Assembly (NCBI RefSeq): GCF_019977355.1
Contig: NZ_AP024655.1
Coordinates: forward strand, 1,302,001-1,366,000
Source: Arthrobacter sp. NicSoilB8
GTDB lineage: Bacteria; Actinomycetota; Actinomycetes; Actinomycetales; Micrococcaceae
Direction: 5' to 3'
Length of the DNA stretch: 64,000 bases
Shown one piece after another: positions 38,471 to 47,127 of the stretch (position 1 is the stretch's first letter; each line of letters begins with the position of its first letter). The notes beneath the pieces were generated by a model that was given only the letters and a program-made list of their open reading frames with translations, made no database searches and was not told the origin of the DNA. Position numbers and translations under genes: made by a program.

Positions 38471-39058
38471 ATGATTACTACACTTAACGAGCGCATGCGC
38501 GGGCTGGCCTCGCTGTTCTGGCGCGAAGTGGCCAAGTTCGGCGCCGTGGGCGGCATCGCGTTCGTCATTGACAACGGACTCACGTTCTACCTGATGCACG
38601 GTCCCATGACCGACAGCGAGGCCAAAGCCCGTTTCTTCGGCGCCAGTGTGGCCACCGTGTTCTCGTGGATCGCGAACCGTTTTTGGACGTTCCGTCACCG
38701 GCGGCAGGCCAATGTGCTGCGCGAGTTCGTGATGTTCGTCATCATCAACGGGATCGGCATCGGCATCTCCACAGGACTGACTGCCATCGCGAAGTACAGC
38801 ATGGGGATTACCGACAAGAACATGCTCTTCCTGGCCGGGGTGGTCGGCATCCTGGTCGCGACCGTGGTCCGGTTCTTCGCCTACCGCTTCCTGGTGTTCA
38901 ACCAGGAACTCGACGCAGAGCCGGAGTTCTCGCACGACCACGAGATCATCGAACGGCACCCGCATGCCCAGCATGACAAGCAGCCCAGTGCCCGGATTTC
39001 CGGAACGCCTGTCAGGGAGGCCGTGGCGGACCCGGAACTGCCCGGCCCGCCGGCCTGA
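38471..39058 (+). CDS. GtrA family membrane protein
   Basis: 195-residue, four-helix GtrA-type protein thought to flip polyprenyl-phosphate sugars or support their transfer across the membrane. The family core is AKFGAVGGIAFVIDNGLTFYL, FFGASVATVFSWIANRFWTFR, FVMFVIINGIGIGIS and VGILVATVVRFFAYRFLVF. A ~45-residue polar C-terminal tail is His-rich (SHDHEIIERHPHAQHD), an unusual metal-binding-like addition. The ATG at 38471 has GGAGG at 38463-38467. Divergent from purK, as the GtrA gene Rv3277 is from purK (Rv3276c). Confidence 0.88.
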   Translation: MITTLNERMRGLASLFWREVAKFGAVGGIAFVIDNGLTFYLMHGPMTDSEAKARFFGASVATVFSWIANRFWTFRHRRQANVLREFVMFVIINGIGIGISTGLTAIAKYSMGITDKNMLFLAGVVGILVATVVRFFAYRFLVFNQELDAEPEFSHDHEIIERHPHAQHDKQPSARISGTPVREAVADPELPGPPA

Positions 39059-39067
39059 GGCTGAGCC

Positions 39068-39772
39068 TCAGCTCCCGCTGATGCGCTCGGCGGCCCGCAA
39101 CTTGCCGGTCACCTCGACCTCGGGGTGCACCAGGACGACGGAGCCGTCGGCCTTCCAGGTTCCCAGCGACTGGGCAAGGACAGTTTCGAGGCCGTCCGCC
39201 GCCGGAACAAGCAGCCGCAGCCCGGCATCGCTGACCGCGGCGAAGTCGTCCAGCAGCGCCCCGTGGGCATGGGCTGACCCATCCGCGGTTCGGATGGCCA
39301 GGCGTTCTTCTTCCGGATCGATGTGCGGCATGAAGAAGTCCCCGTGCGAGCGGACCTCCGCGGCGTAATCCAGGACGCCGGTGGGCAGCTCGCCCGGCCA
39401 TCTCATGGCCAGTGCCGGCAACGACACGGCGATCACGGCGTCGAACCCGCCCGCCGCGGCCCCCGGGCCCGGGTCATCGGTGGCCAGCAGTTCGGCCTCT
39501 GCGTCGTCGAAGACCACCTCCATGCCGAGCTGCCAGGCCGCCAGCGCCAGGATCACGGACTTCCAGTGGGCGGGCAGGTCCAGGCGCAGCCGCATTCCCG
39601 GTTCGGCGTCGAGTTCGTCCTGCAGCAGGTTGGAAGTCTTCGCCACCCAGTTGTCCAGCACGCGGCCGGACAGTTCAACCCGCTCGGAGTCGGGGCCGTA
39701 CCAGGTCAGCCGGGGCGCCGTGGACTGCCCGGACCGCAGCGCTGTCATCAATTCGATTGCCGGGATGCTCAT
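39068..39772 (-). CDS. TIGR03089 family protein
   Basis: 234-residue protein resembling only the N-terminal lobe of AMP-forming ANL enzymes (RLTWYGPDSERVELSGRVLDNWVAKTSNLLQDEL ... GMRLRLDLPAHWKSVILALAAWQLG), without the adenylation P-loop or C-terminal catalytic domain. The protein is therefore unlikely to activate substrates itself. It is a conserved actinobacterial family placed near LCP and purEK genes. Function unknown. A Crp-like site (39810-39825) lies about 40 bp upstream. It converges on gtrA with 9 bp between stops. Confidence 0.8.
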   Translation of the reverse strand: MSIPAIELMTALRSGQSTAPRLTWYGPDSERVELSGRVLDNWVAKTSNLLQDELDAEPGMRLRLDLPAHWKSVILALAAWQLGMEVVFDDAEAELLATDDPGPGAAAGGFDAVIAVSLPALAMRWPGELPTGVLDYAAEVRSHGDFFMPHIDPEEERLAIRTADGSAHAHGALLDDFAAVSDAGLRLLVPAADGLETVLAQSLGTWKADGSVVLVHPEVEVTGKLRAAERISGS

Positions 39773-39809
39773 GCTTTCATCTTGCCACGGGCTGCCCGGC
39801 GCCCGGCGA

Positions 39810-39825
39810 TGTGATGTCCGTCATG
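39810..39825. promoter_or_regulatory. Crp/GlxR-like operator
   Basis: TGTGA-TGTCCG-TCATG, 8 of 10 consensus positions and identical over 14 bases to the site at 82. It is about 40 bp before the TIGR03089 start and about 185 bp before the whiB -35. Confidence 0.4.
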
Positions 39826-40013
39826 CTCCGGGACCTGGCATCCGGTCCCCGTCGGGCGGGGGTTCGGAAAATTTCCCGAAAATTCAATGAAAACCCCCAA
39901 AAGTAGTCAGTACCCTGATTATTCCGCGGGTTCTTGCGGGCGGGGCGAAAAAAATCCCGGGCGTGGCGTGCCTGCACTTTGTGTTTCGGGTTGATTATTA
40001 TCTCCGCCGCGGC

Positions 40014-40043
40014 TTGACTCCCGGATACTTACACACGTGTAAT
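40014..40043 (+). promoter_or_regulatory. whiB promoter
   Basis: -35 TTGACT (40014-40019), 18-bp spacer, -10 TGTAAT (40038-40043). Each hexamer matches 5 of 6 consensus bases, the best promoter pair I found in the window. ACACGTGT, a perfect 8-bp palindrome, overlaps the -10 and could be an operator. Confidence 0.6.
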
Positions 40044-40132
40044 TAGTTATCTAAAGTCACTGCGCATAAACCGGCACTCAACCGAGTGTCCAAGGGGGTC
40101 TTGCAGTGGCTGTAAATCAGGAGGGGGACGCC

Positions 40133-40675
40133 ATGGGGCTAGCAGAGCGTATCCATGAAGATGCCGTAGTTGCCGGCCAGGCCACGGCGAAATACCGTTC
40201 ACGCGGGGTGCCGAGTGACTGGTATGTAGATCCGGCCGATCCGGACGCAGCTGACCGCTACAACGAACACACCCAGGATTCCCTGCAGGAAGCGGCAACA
40301 GCCTTCCTCGCAGCGCACGATGAACTTCTTGCCGGCCCGGATCAAGACAACGATCCCCTCGATCCGCCGATGGAGCTCCATTCGCCCGGCGCCGATACCC
40401 TCGCGCAGCCGGTCTGGATCGGATTGCCGTCGCGCCAGGACTTTGACGATGAGGGCGAGCTTGGCTGGCAGACCGATGCCCTGTGCGCCCAGACAGATCC
40501 CGAAGCCTTTTTCCCCGAAAAGGGCGGCTCCACACGCGACGCCAAGAAGGTCTGCGGCGCCTGCAACGTGCGTTCACAGTGCCTCGAATACGCCTTGTCC
40601 AACGACGAGCGGTTCGGCATCTGGGGAGGCCTCTCCGAGCGCGAGCGGCGCCGGCTTAGGAAGCGAGCAGTCTAA
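40133..40675 (+). CDS. WhiB-family iron-sulfur regulator (WhiB2-like)
   Basis: 180-residue WhiB protein. The four cluster cysteines are C118, C141, C144 and C150 (C-x22-C-xx-C-x5-C), followed by the G[VI]WGG turn as FGIWGGLS and a basic tail RERRRLRKR that contacts DNA or sigma factor. The ~110-residue acidic N-terminal extension is long for the family. WhiB2/WhmD members control septation and cell division. Two starts are possible: ATG 40133 behind AGGAGGGGG, or in-frame GTG 40106 behind AAGGGGG, which adds 9 residues. Linkage with the GT2 and DUF3499 genes supports the WhiB2 assignment. Confidence 0.9.
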   Translation: MGLAERIHEDAVVAGQATAKYRSRGVPSDWYVDPADPDAADRYNEHTQDSLQEAATAFLAAHDELLAGPDQDNDPLDPPMELHSPGADTLAQPVWIGLPSRQDFDDEGELGWQTDALCAQTDPEAFFPEKGGSTRDAKKVCGACNVRSQCLEYALSNDERFGIWGGLSERERRRLRKRAV

Positions 40676-40704
40676 TTCTTCAAGAAGTACGAGTCACCGC
40701 CGTC

Positions 40705-43700
40705 GTGGTCTCCCACGACGGCGGTGATTTTCTCCCCAGGACCCTAGCGGCGCTGGCGGCCCAAACGCGGCCCGCCGACGCCGTCATTGGTGTCGACACC
40801 GGATCCCGCGACCACTCCGCGGCCCTCCTCGAGCAAGCATTGGGCAAGGCCAACGTCACCGTCTTCGACCAGCCCAGGTCCGGCATGGGCGGAGCGGTCA
40901 CGGCGGGGCTCAAGGCCCTCGCGCCGTGGCCTGCGGACGGAGTGCGCGGTGTCGGAGTTGGCGGAACCGAACGCGCAGCAGAACCGGACGCCACCGGCGA
41001 CGGGGACGGGGACGGGGACGGTGACACTGGCCGCGCGCCAGGCGCCGACTGGATCTGGCTGCTGCACGACGATGCCGCGCCGGCACCGGAAGCCCTCGCG
41101 GAACTGCTCCACGCCGTCGAGCGCGCGCCGTCGGTCACGGTGGCAGGCTGCAAACAGCTGGACTGGCACGCCGAGCGGCGGCTGATCGACGTCGGCCTCT
41201 CCACGAGCCGCTGGGCCGAGCGCCTGACGCTCATCGACGCCGACGAACTCGACCAGGGCCAGTACGACGGCCGCAGCGATACCTTTGCCGTCAATTCCGC
41301 CGGTATGCTGGTCCGCCGCGACATCTGGGAGAAGCTCCGCGGCTTTGACCCGGCACTTCCCGGAAGTGGCGACGACGTCGACTTCTGCTGGCGCAACCGC
41401 CTGGCAGGGCACCGCGTGGTAGTGGTTCCCAGTGCAAGGATGTTCCATGTTTCGCACCGCCCGCACGCCCTGGGCAACGCGACCGCAGCACGCAAGGCAC
41501 AGGTCCATCTGCGGCTCAAGCACGCGGCCGGCTGGAAAGTCCCGCTGCACGCTGCCGGCGCCCTCCTGGGCAGCCTCTTCAAACTCGTCCTGAGCATTGC
41601 CGTCAAGGACCCGGGCCACGGGTTCTCCCAACTGCTGGCAACTTTTGCCGCGCTGGGCCGGCCCGCCGCGGTCATCCGCGGACGACGCAATGCCGCGCGC
41701 ACCCGCCGGATCCGGCGCTCCGTCATGAAAGGCCTGCAGACGCCGCGCCGTGAGGTCTGGGCGCACCGGCGGTCCCTGATCGAGGCGCTGGGCGCGGACG
41801 ACTCCGGCGACGGCCTCACCGGCCCCGATTCGCTGGCGGAACAACCCACCGGCGACGCCGACGACTTCGCCGCCATCGCCACCCCGGACCGCGGGTGGGT
41901 GGGCAGCGGTGCCCTGCTGGCCATCCTGCTCACGACGGCGGTGTCCCTGACAGGACTGCTCAGCCTGTTCCGTGCCCCGGCTGTTTCCGGCGGCGCGCTT
42001 ATCCCCGTTTCCGTGCGTCTCGCCGAAATCTGGAACCACGCCTCCACCTGGTGGATCAGTCTCGGCGCGGGCCTGCCGGGCCACGGCGACCCCTTCGGCT
42101 ACCTTCTGTGGGTGCTGGGCGTGCTTGGCGCCGGCGATGCGAACGGCGCGGTCGGCTGGCTGCTGATCCTTGCCATGCCGCTCTCCGCGCTCGGCGCATG
42201 GTTCGCTGCCGGCGCCCTCACCCGGCGCCGGAGACTGCGCCTCGCGGCCGCCCTGGTCTGGGCCGGCGCGCCGGCACTCCAAGTGGCTCTGAACCAGGGC
42301 CGGCTCGGCGCACTGCTGGCTCACGTCATGATCCCGGTCCTCGTGCTGGCGCTGCTCCGGGCCACGGGCACGGCTGCGGGGCACGGAGTCCACGCCGTCC
42401 CGGCGCCCGGCCAGCGGCGACTTACACCCAAACCTGCCGCGCGCCCGGGCATCAACGGCATGCCCTCGTGGACGGCAGCCGCCGCGGCAGGTCTCGCACT
42501 GGCCGTGGTCACCGCTGCGGCGCCGTCGCTGCTGGTGCCCTCAGTGGCAATCGTTGCCCTGTGCGGGGTGCTCCTGGGCCGCCGCGGCCGCACCGTGTGG
42601 TGGGCACTCCTGCCGAGCCTTGCATTGTTCGTGCCGTTCGCGTTCTCGGTCCTGGACCGGCCCCGGGCGCTCCTGGCCGATCCGGGCCTGCCGCTCGGTT
42701 TTGACGCGGCCCCGCTGTGGCAGCAGGCCCTGGGCCAGCCGCTGAGATTCGACGCCGGCGGCGGACTGACCGGGCTGAGCGCTTTCGGCGGGTCCGCGGC
42801 GGGCTCCGCCGGACTCTCCGGCCTGCCGTGGGCCCTGGTGCTGGCTTTGCTGCTCGGGCTTCCGGTGCTGCTGCTGGCCCTCGCCGCACTGTTCATGCCG
42901 CGCAGGCTGGTCCTGGCCGGACGCACCTGGACGGCACGCTGCCTGTGGGCCGCGGCGGTCCTGATCCTGGCCGGCGGCTGGCTCGCCGGGCATGTCGCCT
43001 CCGCCGCCGGCGCCGACGTCCTGGTCACGCCCTTCCCCGGCCCCGCAGTGTCGGCGGCCGCCTTCGCGCTCCTGGGAGCTGCCCTCATCGCGGCGGAAGG
43101 GCTCTTGGACGCCGCCGACCGGGCAGCCGGCGCCGGGCTGGCCCGGAAGGTTCTGATCCGCACCACGGCGGCGGCAGCCCTGACCCTGCTGCTGGCGGCA
43201 CCGCTGGCCGGGTTCACAGTGTGGACCGCGCAAAACCTGCTGCAGTCCGCGGCACCCTCCCCGGCCCTGTCACCGAGCCTGTCGCCGGCCTTGTCGCCGG
43301 CAGCCACCGGAGTGGCCGCCGGACTCGGCACCCCGAGGCTCATTCAACCGGCCCAGGCACGCACCCTCCCGGCCACGGCGGTAGACCGCGGCCAGGGGCC
43401 GGAACAATCCAGGACCCTCCTGATCTCCAGCAACGAGGACGGAAGCTTCGACGCCTCACTCATGCGCGGCGCCGGCACCACCCTGGACGGGCTGTCCACG
43501 ATCGCTGCGGCCCGCAGCATCATGGGGGAGCCGGGCCAGGAGACGGTCCGCGACGACGACGCCGTCGCCGGATCGCTCCGGAAAGTCGTGGCCACCATTG
43601 TGGCCGGCGAAGGCGTGGACCCGAGGGGAGATCTCGAGCAGCTCGGCGTCGGCTTCGTGGTGCTCCGCGTTGCCGATTCCGCCTCGGAGCTGACGGCCAG

Positions 43701-44196
43701 CCGCATGGACGCCGTCCCCGGCCTGGTCGCCGTCGGCCAGACCGGCACGGGCTGGCTCTGGCGGGTCAGCCCGCTGGAGCAGCCGGGCATCACGGCCTCC
43801 GACGTCGCGCACCGGGTCCGCGTGGTGGACGGCGCCGGGGCAACCGTGGCGCTGCTTCCCGCGGAGGAAGTCTCGGCTGCCGGCACCGTCCCGGCCGGCC
43901 CCGAGGGCCGGCTGGTGGTCCTCGCCGAACGGGCCGATCCGGGCTGGAGCGCCTGGCTCGACGGGCGGCGCCTGACCTCAACGACGTCGGGATGGGCCCA
44001 GGCGTTCACGCTGCCCGCCCAGGGCGGCCAGTTGAGCATCCGCTACGAAGCGCCCTGGGCCGTCCTGGCCGGAATCGCGCAGGCCATCGTGATCGGGCTG
44101 ACCGTCCTTCTGGCCGTGCCCATGCCTGCCCGCCGGTCCAACACCGGCCTGTCCAGGGACGAAGCCTCCCTGCGTAAGGAACATCAGCATGCCTAA
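40705..44196 (+). CDS. polytopic family 2 glycosyltransferase
   Basis: 1163-residue fusion. An N-terminal GT2 domain (1-~270) has a nucleotide-sugar metal motif LLHDDAAP (D120-D121) and the acceptor-side LPGSGDDVDFCWRNR. A membrane part of about a dozen helices follows (~400-860), then an extracytoplasmic region of ~300 residues with a last helix near the end. An in-frame GACGGG microsatellite (40999-41022) sits inside the GT domain. The start is doubtful: GTG 40705 cuts into the first beta-strand, and no ATG, GTG or TTG exists upstream before the in-frame stop at 40657. Probably transfers a sugar to an envelope lipid or polymer. Confidence 0.82.
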   Translation: MVSHDGGDFLPRTLAALAAQTRPADAVIGVDTGSRDHSAALLEQALGKANVTVFDQPRSGMGGAVTAGLKALAPWPADGVRGVGVGGTERAAEPDATGDGDGDGDGDTGRAPGADWIWLLHDDAAPAPEALAELLHAVERAPSVTVAGCKQLDWHAERRLIDVGLSTSRWAERLTLIDADELDQGQYDGRSDTFAVNSAGMLVRRDIWEKLRGFDPALPGSGDDVDFCWRNRLAGHRVVVVPSARMFHVSHRPHALGNATAARKAQVHLRLKHAAGWKVPLHAAGALLGSLFKLVLSIAVKDPGHGFSQLLATFAALGRPAAVIRGRRNAARTRRIRRSVMKGLQTPRREVWAHRRSLIEALGADDSGDGLTGPDSLAEQPTGDADDFAAIATPDRGWVGSGALLAILLTTAVSLTGLLSLFRAPAVSGGALIPVSVRLAEIWNHASTWWISLGAGLPGHGDPFGYLLWVLGVLGAGDANGAVGWLLILAMPLSALGAWFAAGALTRRRRLRLAAALVWAGAPALQVALNQGRLGALLAHVMIPVLVLALLRATGTAAGHGVHAVPAPGQRRLTPKPAARPGINGMPSWTAAAAAGLALAVVTAAAPSLLVPSVAIVALCGVLLGRRGRTVWWALLPSLALFVPFAFSVLDRPRALLADPGLPLGFDAAPLWQQALGQPLRFDAGGGLTGLSAFGGSAAGSAGLSGLPWALVLALLLGLPVLLLALAALFMPRRLVLAGRTWTARCLWAAAVLILAGGWLAGHVASAAGADVLVTPFPGPAVSAAAFALLGAALIAAEGLLDAADRAAGAGLARKVLIRTTAAAALTLLLAAPLAGFTVWTAQNLLQSAAPSPALSPSLSPALSPAATGVAAGLGTPRLIQPAQARTLPATAVDRGQGPEQSRTLLISSNEDGSFDASLMRGAGTTLDGLSTIAAARSIMGEPGQETVRDDDAVAGSLRKVVATIVAGEGVDPRGDLEQLGVGFVVLRVADSASELTASRMDAVPGLVAVGQTGTGWLWRVSPLEQPGITASDVAHRVRVVDGAGATVALLPAEEVSAAGTVPAGPEGRLVVLAERADPGWSAWLDGRRLTSTTSGWAQAFTLPAQGGQLSIRYEAPWAVLAGIAQAIVIGLTVLLAVPMPARRSNTGLSRDEASLRKEHQHA

Positions 44197-45928
44197 GGGC
44201 GACAACGGAATCGACAACGAAATCGACAACGGCAACGAAATCGAAAACCCTGCCGATGCGGCCGCCGGATCCCCCGCTGAACCCTCCACGGCCGAAACGT
44301 CGGCCGGGGCCACGTCCACCGCGGCCGCCGGGTCACGGCTGCGGAGACGGGGCGTACCCCGCGGCGGTGTGATCGGCGGCATCCTCTCCGCTGTCGCGCT
44401 CGTGGCCGCGGGCGGAGGCCTGGTTTCGGCGGCGTCACTGGCGCCGCAAAGCCCGGCCAGCCGGACGCTCGAAGCACCGCTGGCCTCGGTGCCCGGCGGA
44501 AGCAGCATCGGGGTCTGCCCGGGCCCCGCCCGGCTGCTCGACGGCACTCCCGTGGGCACAGACCCCCAGTTCAGCCCCGAATCCGGCACGGCGAAGACCG
44601 CAGTCAGCGCCGCGGTGCTCGGCTCAAGCGCCGGCGTCGTTCCCGCCAGCCGGCTGGCCCCGCTCCAGGGCGCCCCGCTCGTGGAGATCGCCAAGGACGC
44701 CACGCCCGCAGCCACGGCACCGGCGGCCCGCACGCCCGTGCTGCTCGCCGGCGTCGTGGCCCAGCGGGAGGTGGACAACGTCAGCGTGCTCCGCGCCGAT
44801 GCGCAGGACAACCGCCAGGCCGCAGCCGGCGCCGTCCTGAGCTACTCAGCCGAGGACGGGGACCTCCAGGGCACTGCTGCCGCCGCCTGCCAGCAACCGG
44901 GCAACGATCTCTGGCTGGTCGGCGCCAACACGTCCCTTGGCCGGTCTGCCGTCCTGAACCTGACCAATGCCTCCAGCACGCCGGCGACGGTGAGCCTGGA
45001 CCTCTTCGGGTCCGAGGGCCCGATCCAGGCACCAGGAAGCCGCGGCCTGCTCGTGGCCCCCGGCAGCACGCGCTCCATCATCCTGGCCGGGCTCGCCCCG
45101 GGACAGGAGCGGCTCGGCGTGCGGGTCCGCAGCGCCGGCGGGCCGGTGGCTGCCGTCATCCAGCAAAGCGTGCTCCGCGGCCTCACGCCCGGCGGCGTCG
45201 ACTTCATTACCCCTGGCACCGCCCCGTCAGTCCGCCAGGTGGTCTCCGGGCTGGACCTCCAGGATCCGGCAGGCGTGGCCGCGCTCACGGCCAAGCCTGG
45301 CTTCGCCGACGCCGGACCGGCCCTGGAGATCGCCGTCCCGGGGGCGGCCGACGCCGTGGTCGAGATCAAGTTGTACGGACGTGACGGCCAGAAGGCGCTG
45401 CCTGGCGGCGGAGTGGTCACGGCCAAGGCCGGCGCGGTCACGGAAGTTTCCCTGGCCGGGGTCCCCGCCGGGACGTACACCGTCGCGGCGGGTTCGGATA
45501 TCTCGTTCGCGGCCGCTGTCCGGCTCACCCGGGGACTGAAGCCGGAGGATGCGGCGGACGTCGCATATTCGGCGGCCTCGGCCCGGCTGGGCAGCCAGCA
45601 CATCGTCCCGGTTCCCAGCACAGGTGACCGGCAGCTCGTGTTCGGCGCCCCCGACGGCCCCGCGACGGTGTCCTACACGCCCATCACCGCGGACGGCAAA
45701 ATCCGGGCCGCCGCCACGGCGAAACTTGCCGCCGGGACCACCATGTCTATCAAGGTCCCCGCAGAGGCGGGCGGCTCGCCGCTCGTGGGCTATGTGGTCT
45801 CCGCCGCCGGCGACTCCGCCTATGGCGCCCTGCTCTTGGGCCGGGACGGCCGGCAGGACATTTCCACGGTGGCTGTGGCGCCGGAGGCGGCAGGAGCGCA
45901 ACAAGTCCCCGTTACGCTGGGATATTAG
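44189..45928 (+). CDS. DUF5719 family envelope protein
   Basis: 579-residue protein with one N-terminal membrane helix (VIGGILSAVALVAAGGGLVSAASL, after a ~55-residue charged/disordered stretch), then a large extracytoplasmic beta-rich domain. That domain has repeated immunoglobulin-like strands (RSAVLNLTNASSTPATVSLDLFGSEGP, VVEIKLYGRDGQKALPGGG). Two cysteines (VCPGPARLL, AACQQPG) may pair. Its start overlaps the glycosyltransferase by 8 bp, so the two proteins are co-translated and probably work together on the outer membrane face. No enzymatic motif is visible. Confidence 0.8.
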   Translation: MPKGDNGIDNEIDNGNEIENPADAAAGSPAEPSTAETSAGATSTAAAGSRLRRRGVPRGGVIGGILSAVALVAAGGGLVSAASLAPQSPASRTLEAPLASVPGGSSIGVCPGPARLLDGTPVGTDPQFSPESGTAKTAVSAAVLGSSAGVVPASRLAPLQGAPLVEIAKDATPAATAPAARTPVLLAGVVAQREVDNVSVLRADAQDNRQAAAGAVLSYSAEDGDLQGTAAAACQQPGNDLWLVGANTSLGRSAVLNLTNASSTPATVSLDLFGSEGPIQAPGSRGLLVAPGSTRSIILAGLAPGQERLGVRVRSAGGPVAAVIQQSVLRGLTPGGVDFITPGTAPSVRQVVSGLDLQDPAGVAALTAKPGFADAGPALEIAVPGAADAVVEIKLYGRDGQKALPGGGVVTAKAGAVTEVSLAGVPAGTYTVAAGSDISFAAAVRLTRGLKPEDAADVAYSAASARLGSQHIVPVPSTGDRQLVFGAPDGPATVSYTPITADGKIRAAATAKLAAGTTMSIKVPAEAGGSPLVGYVVSAAGDSAYGALLLGRDGRQDISTVAVAPEAAGAQQVPVTLGY

Positions 45929-45930
45929 GC

Positions 45931-45957
45931 GGCCGGCCCCGGCGGGGCCGGCCTAAT
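45931..45957. terminator. hairpin between DUF5719 and zincin-like genes
   Basis: A 10-bp perfect stem (GGCCGGCCCC / complement, 45931-45940 / 45944-45953) with a 3-nt loop and TAATT after it, between two convergent genes. Confidence 0.55.
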
Positions 45958-45968
45958 TCCTAGGCCGG

Positions 45969-46520
45969 CTAGTACCGGCGCCGGTAAACCGGGTCGAGGG
46001 ATTCCGGCGGCACGCCGAGCATCTCGGCCGTGTATTCCACGACGACGTCGTGCACCAGGTCCTGGAGCTCGTCCCGGGATCCACACGCCTGCTCCACCAC
46101 GCGGCGGTACAGCGTGATGACCGGCCCGTCCTCGGCAGTCGCAGCCGTGAACGAGCCCATCGGCGCTGGCGTGTGGTCGGCCACGAGCTGCTCCAGGCCC
46201 GGAGGGATCTCGTCGACGGCGAAGCGCACGCCGTCGAGGGGTTTGCCCCAGATGTCGTGCAGCCGCTGCGCCGAGTCCAGGACCAGGTCATCAAAGCGGT
46301 CCGAACGGGTCCGGTAGCCGGGAAGCGTGGGCAGCATGAGCTCGCCGCGAAGCCCGCGGCCGTGCCGGTTCCTGCGGCGCTGCCGGAAGTTTTTTCCCTG
46401 GACAGCACCGGTCGACCCGGCAAGGGGTGCGCCGGCGGGGGCGGGGCCGGCGCCTGAGTGTCCGGCGTCGGGGTCAGCCAACCGGACCGTGAAACCCGAA
46501 TCGTGGTGCGATGACTGCAT
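45969..46520 (-). CDS. degenerate zincin-like (metallopeptidase) family protein
   Basis: 183 residues related to the DUF1025-type zincin fold: FDDLVLDSAQRLHDIWGKPLDGVRFAVDEIPP, then MGSFTAATAEDGPVITLYRRVVEQA, then the final helix DLVHDVVVEYTAEMLGVPPESL. Where active members read HEIAHHFG, this one reads EYTAEMLG, so both zinc-ligand histidines and the catalytic Glu are gone and peptidase activity is not expected. The N-terminal 60 residues are basic and disordered. The gene is divergent from DUF3499, as Rv3259 is in M. tuberculosis. A scaffold or regulator role is more likely than catalysis. Confidence 0.8.
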   Translation of the reverse strand: MQSSHHDSGFTVRLADPDAGHSGAGPAPAGAPLAGSTGAVQGKNFRQRRRNRHGRGLRGELMLPTLPGYRTRSDRFDDLVLDSAQRLHDIWGKPLDGVRFAVDEIPPGLEQLVADHTPAPMGSFTAATAEDGPVITLYRRVVEQACGSRDELQDLVHDVVVEYTAEMLGVPPESLDPVYRRRY

Positions 46521-46639
46521 ATCTTGACTCTAAACCCGCGGAATGATTTACGCGATATAGACCCGTCGGCGATCCGCCGCGGCCCGGCCCCGGCTGAACC
46601 ACGGGCGATTCAATACAGGGTCCCCGGCCGCAGGGGGAG

Positions 46640-46645
46640 TAGTCT
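46640..46645 (+). promoter_or_regulatory. possible -10 element of DUF3499 gene
   Basis: TAGTCT, 8 nt before the GTG at 46654; slightly further than in the other leaderless candidates. Confidence 0.3.
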
Positions 46646-46653
46646 GTGATGTC

Positions 46654-47043
46654 GTGGGTGCAATTCGTCTTTGTTCAAGGTCTGCCTGCCGCAATTCTGC
46701 GGTGGCCACTTTGACGTACGTGTACGCGGACTCCACCGCTGTCCTGGGCCCGCTCGCCACGTACGCCGAACCGCACTGCTACGACTTGTGCGAACAACAC
46801 GCCGACTCGCTGACCGTTCCGCGCGGCTGGGAAGTCATGCGGCTGGCGATGCCGGCGACACCGGCCGGACCTGGCCCGGACGACCTCCTGGCCCTCGCCA
46901 ACGCCGTCCGCGAAGCTGCCTCCCGTCCGGCCGCCGCGGAACCGGCCAAGGGGCAGCGGACCCTGCACCCGGCGCTGGAAGCACCGGCCCCGGCCGAGGG
47001 CACCCGCCGCGGGCATCTGCGCGTCCTGCGCGAACCTTCCTAA
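46654..47043 (+). CDS. DUF3499 domain-containing protein
   Basis: 129-residue small soluble protein. It has a probable zinc-binding arrangement: a CxxxxC pair (LCSRSACRN) near the start and CYDLCEQH in the middle, with the [17 protein letters not shown] strand pair between. The second half is an Ala/Pro-rich disordered tail. Conserved next to whiB2 in actinobacteria (Rv3258c as I recall). Function unknown; the zinc-ribbon-like core suggests protein or nucleic-acid binding. GTG start with a possible -10 8 nt upstream. Confidence 0.8.
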   Translation: MGAIRLCSRSACRNSAVATLTYVYADSTAVLGPLATYAEPHCYDLCEQHADSLTVPRGWEVMRLAMPATPAGPGPDDLLALANAVREAASRPAAAEPAKGQRTLHPALEAPAPAEGTRRGHLRVLREPS

Positions 47044-47127
47044 GGCGCCAACTGGCGGTAGGGTGGAAACTGCAAAAAGCCGTCAGCCACCGGCGCCTAC
47101 CGCGGCGCCCATCAGGGAGCGTTCACT

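Larger units (their letters stand above)
39773..40132. other. long AT-rich intergenic region upstream of whiB
   Basis: 360 bp without a gene, noticeably AT-richer than its surroundings. It contains the Crp-like site at 39810-39825, a run of A residues near 39948, the whiB promoter (40014-40043) with a CACACGTGTAA half-palindrome over the -10, and two ribosome-binding sites. The left part may also carry the TIGR03089 promoter. Confidence 0.6.

Noticed and set aside
40999..41022. phase-variable repeat in the glycosyltransferase
   Set aside because: The GACGGG unit is 6 bp, so gain or loss keeps the frame; it can change a loop length but cannot switch the gene off.
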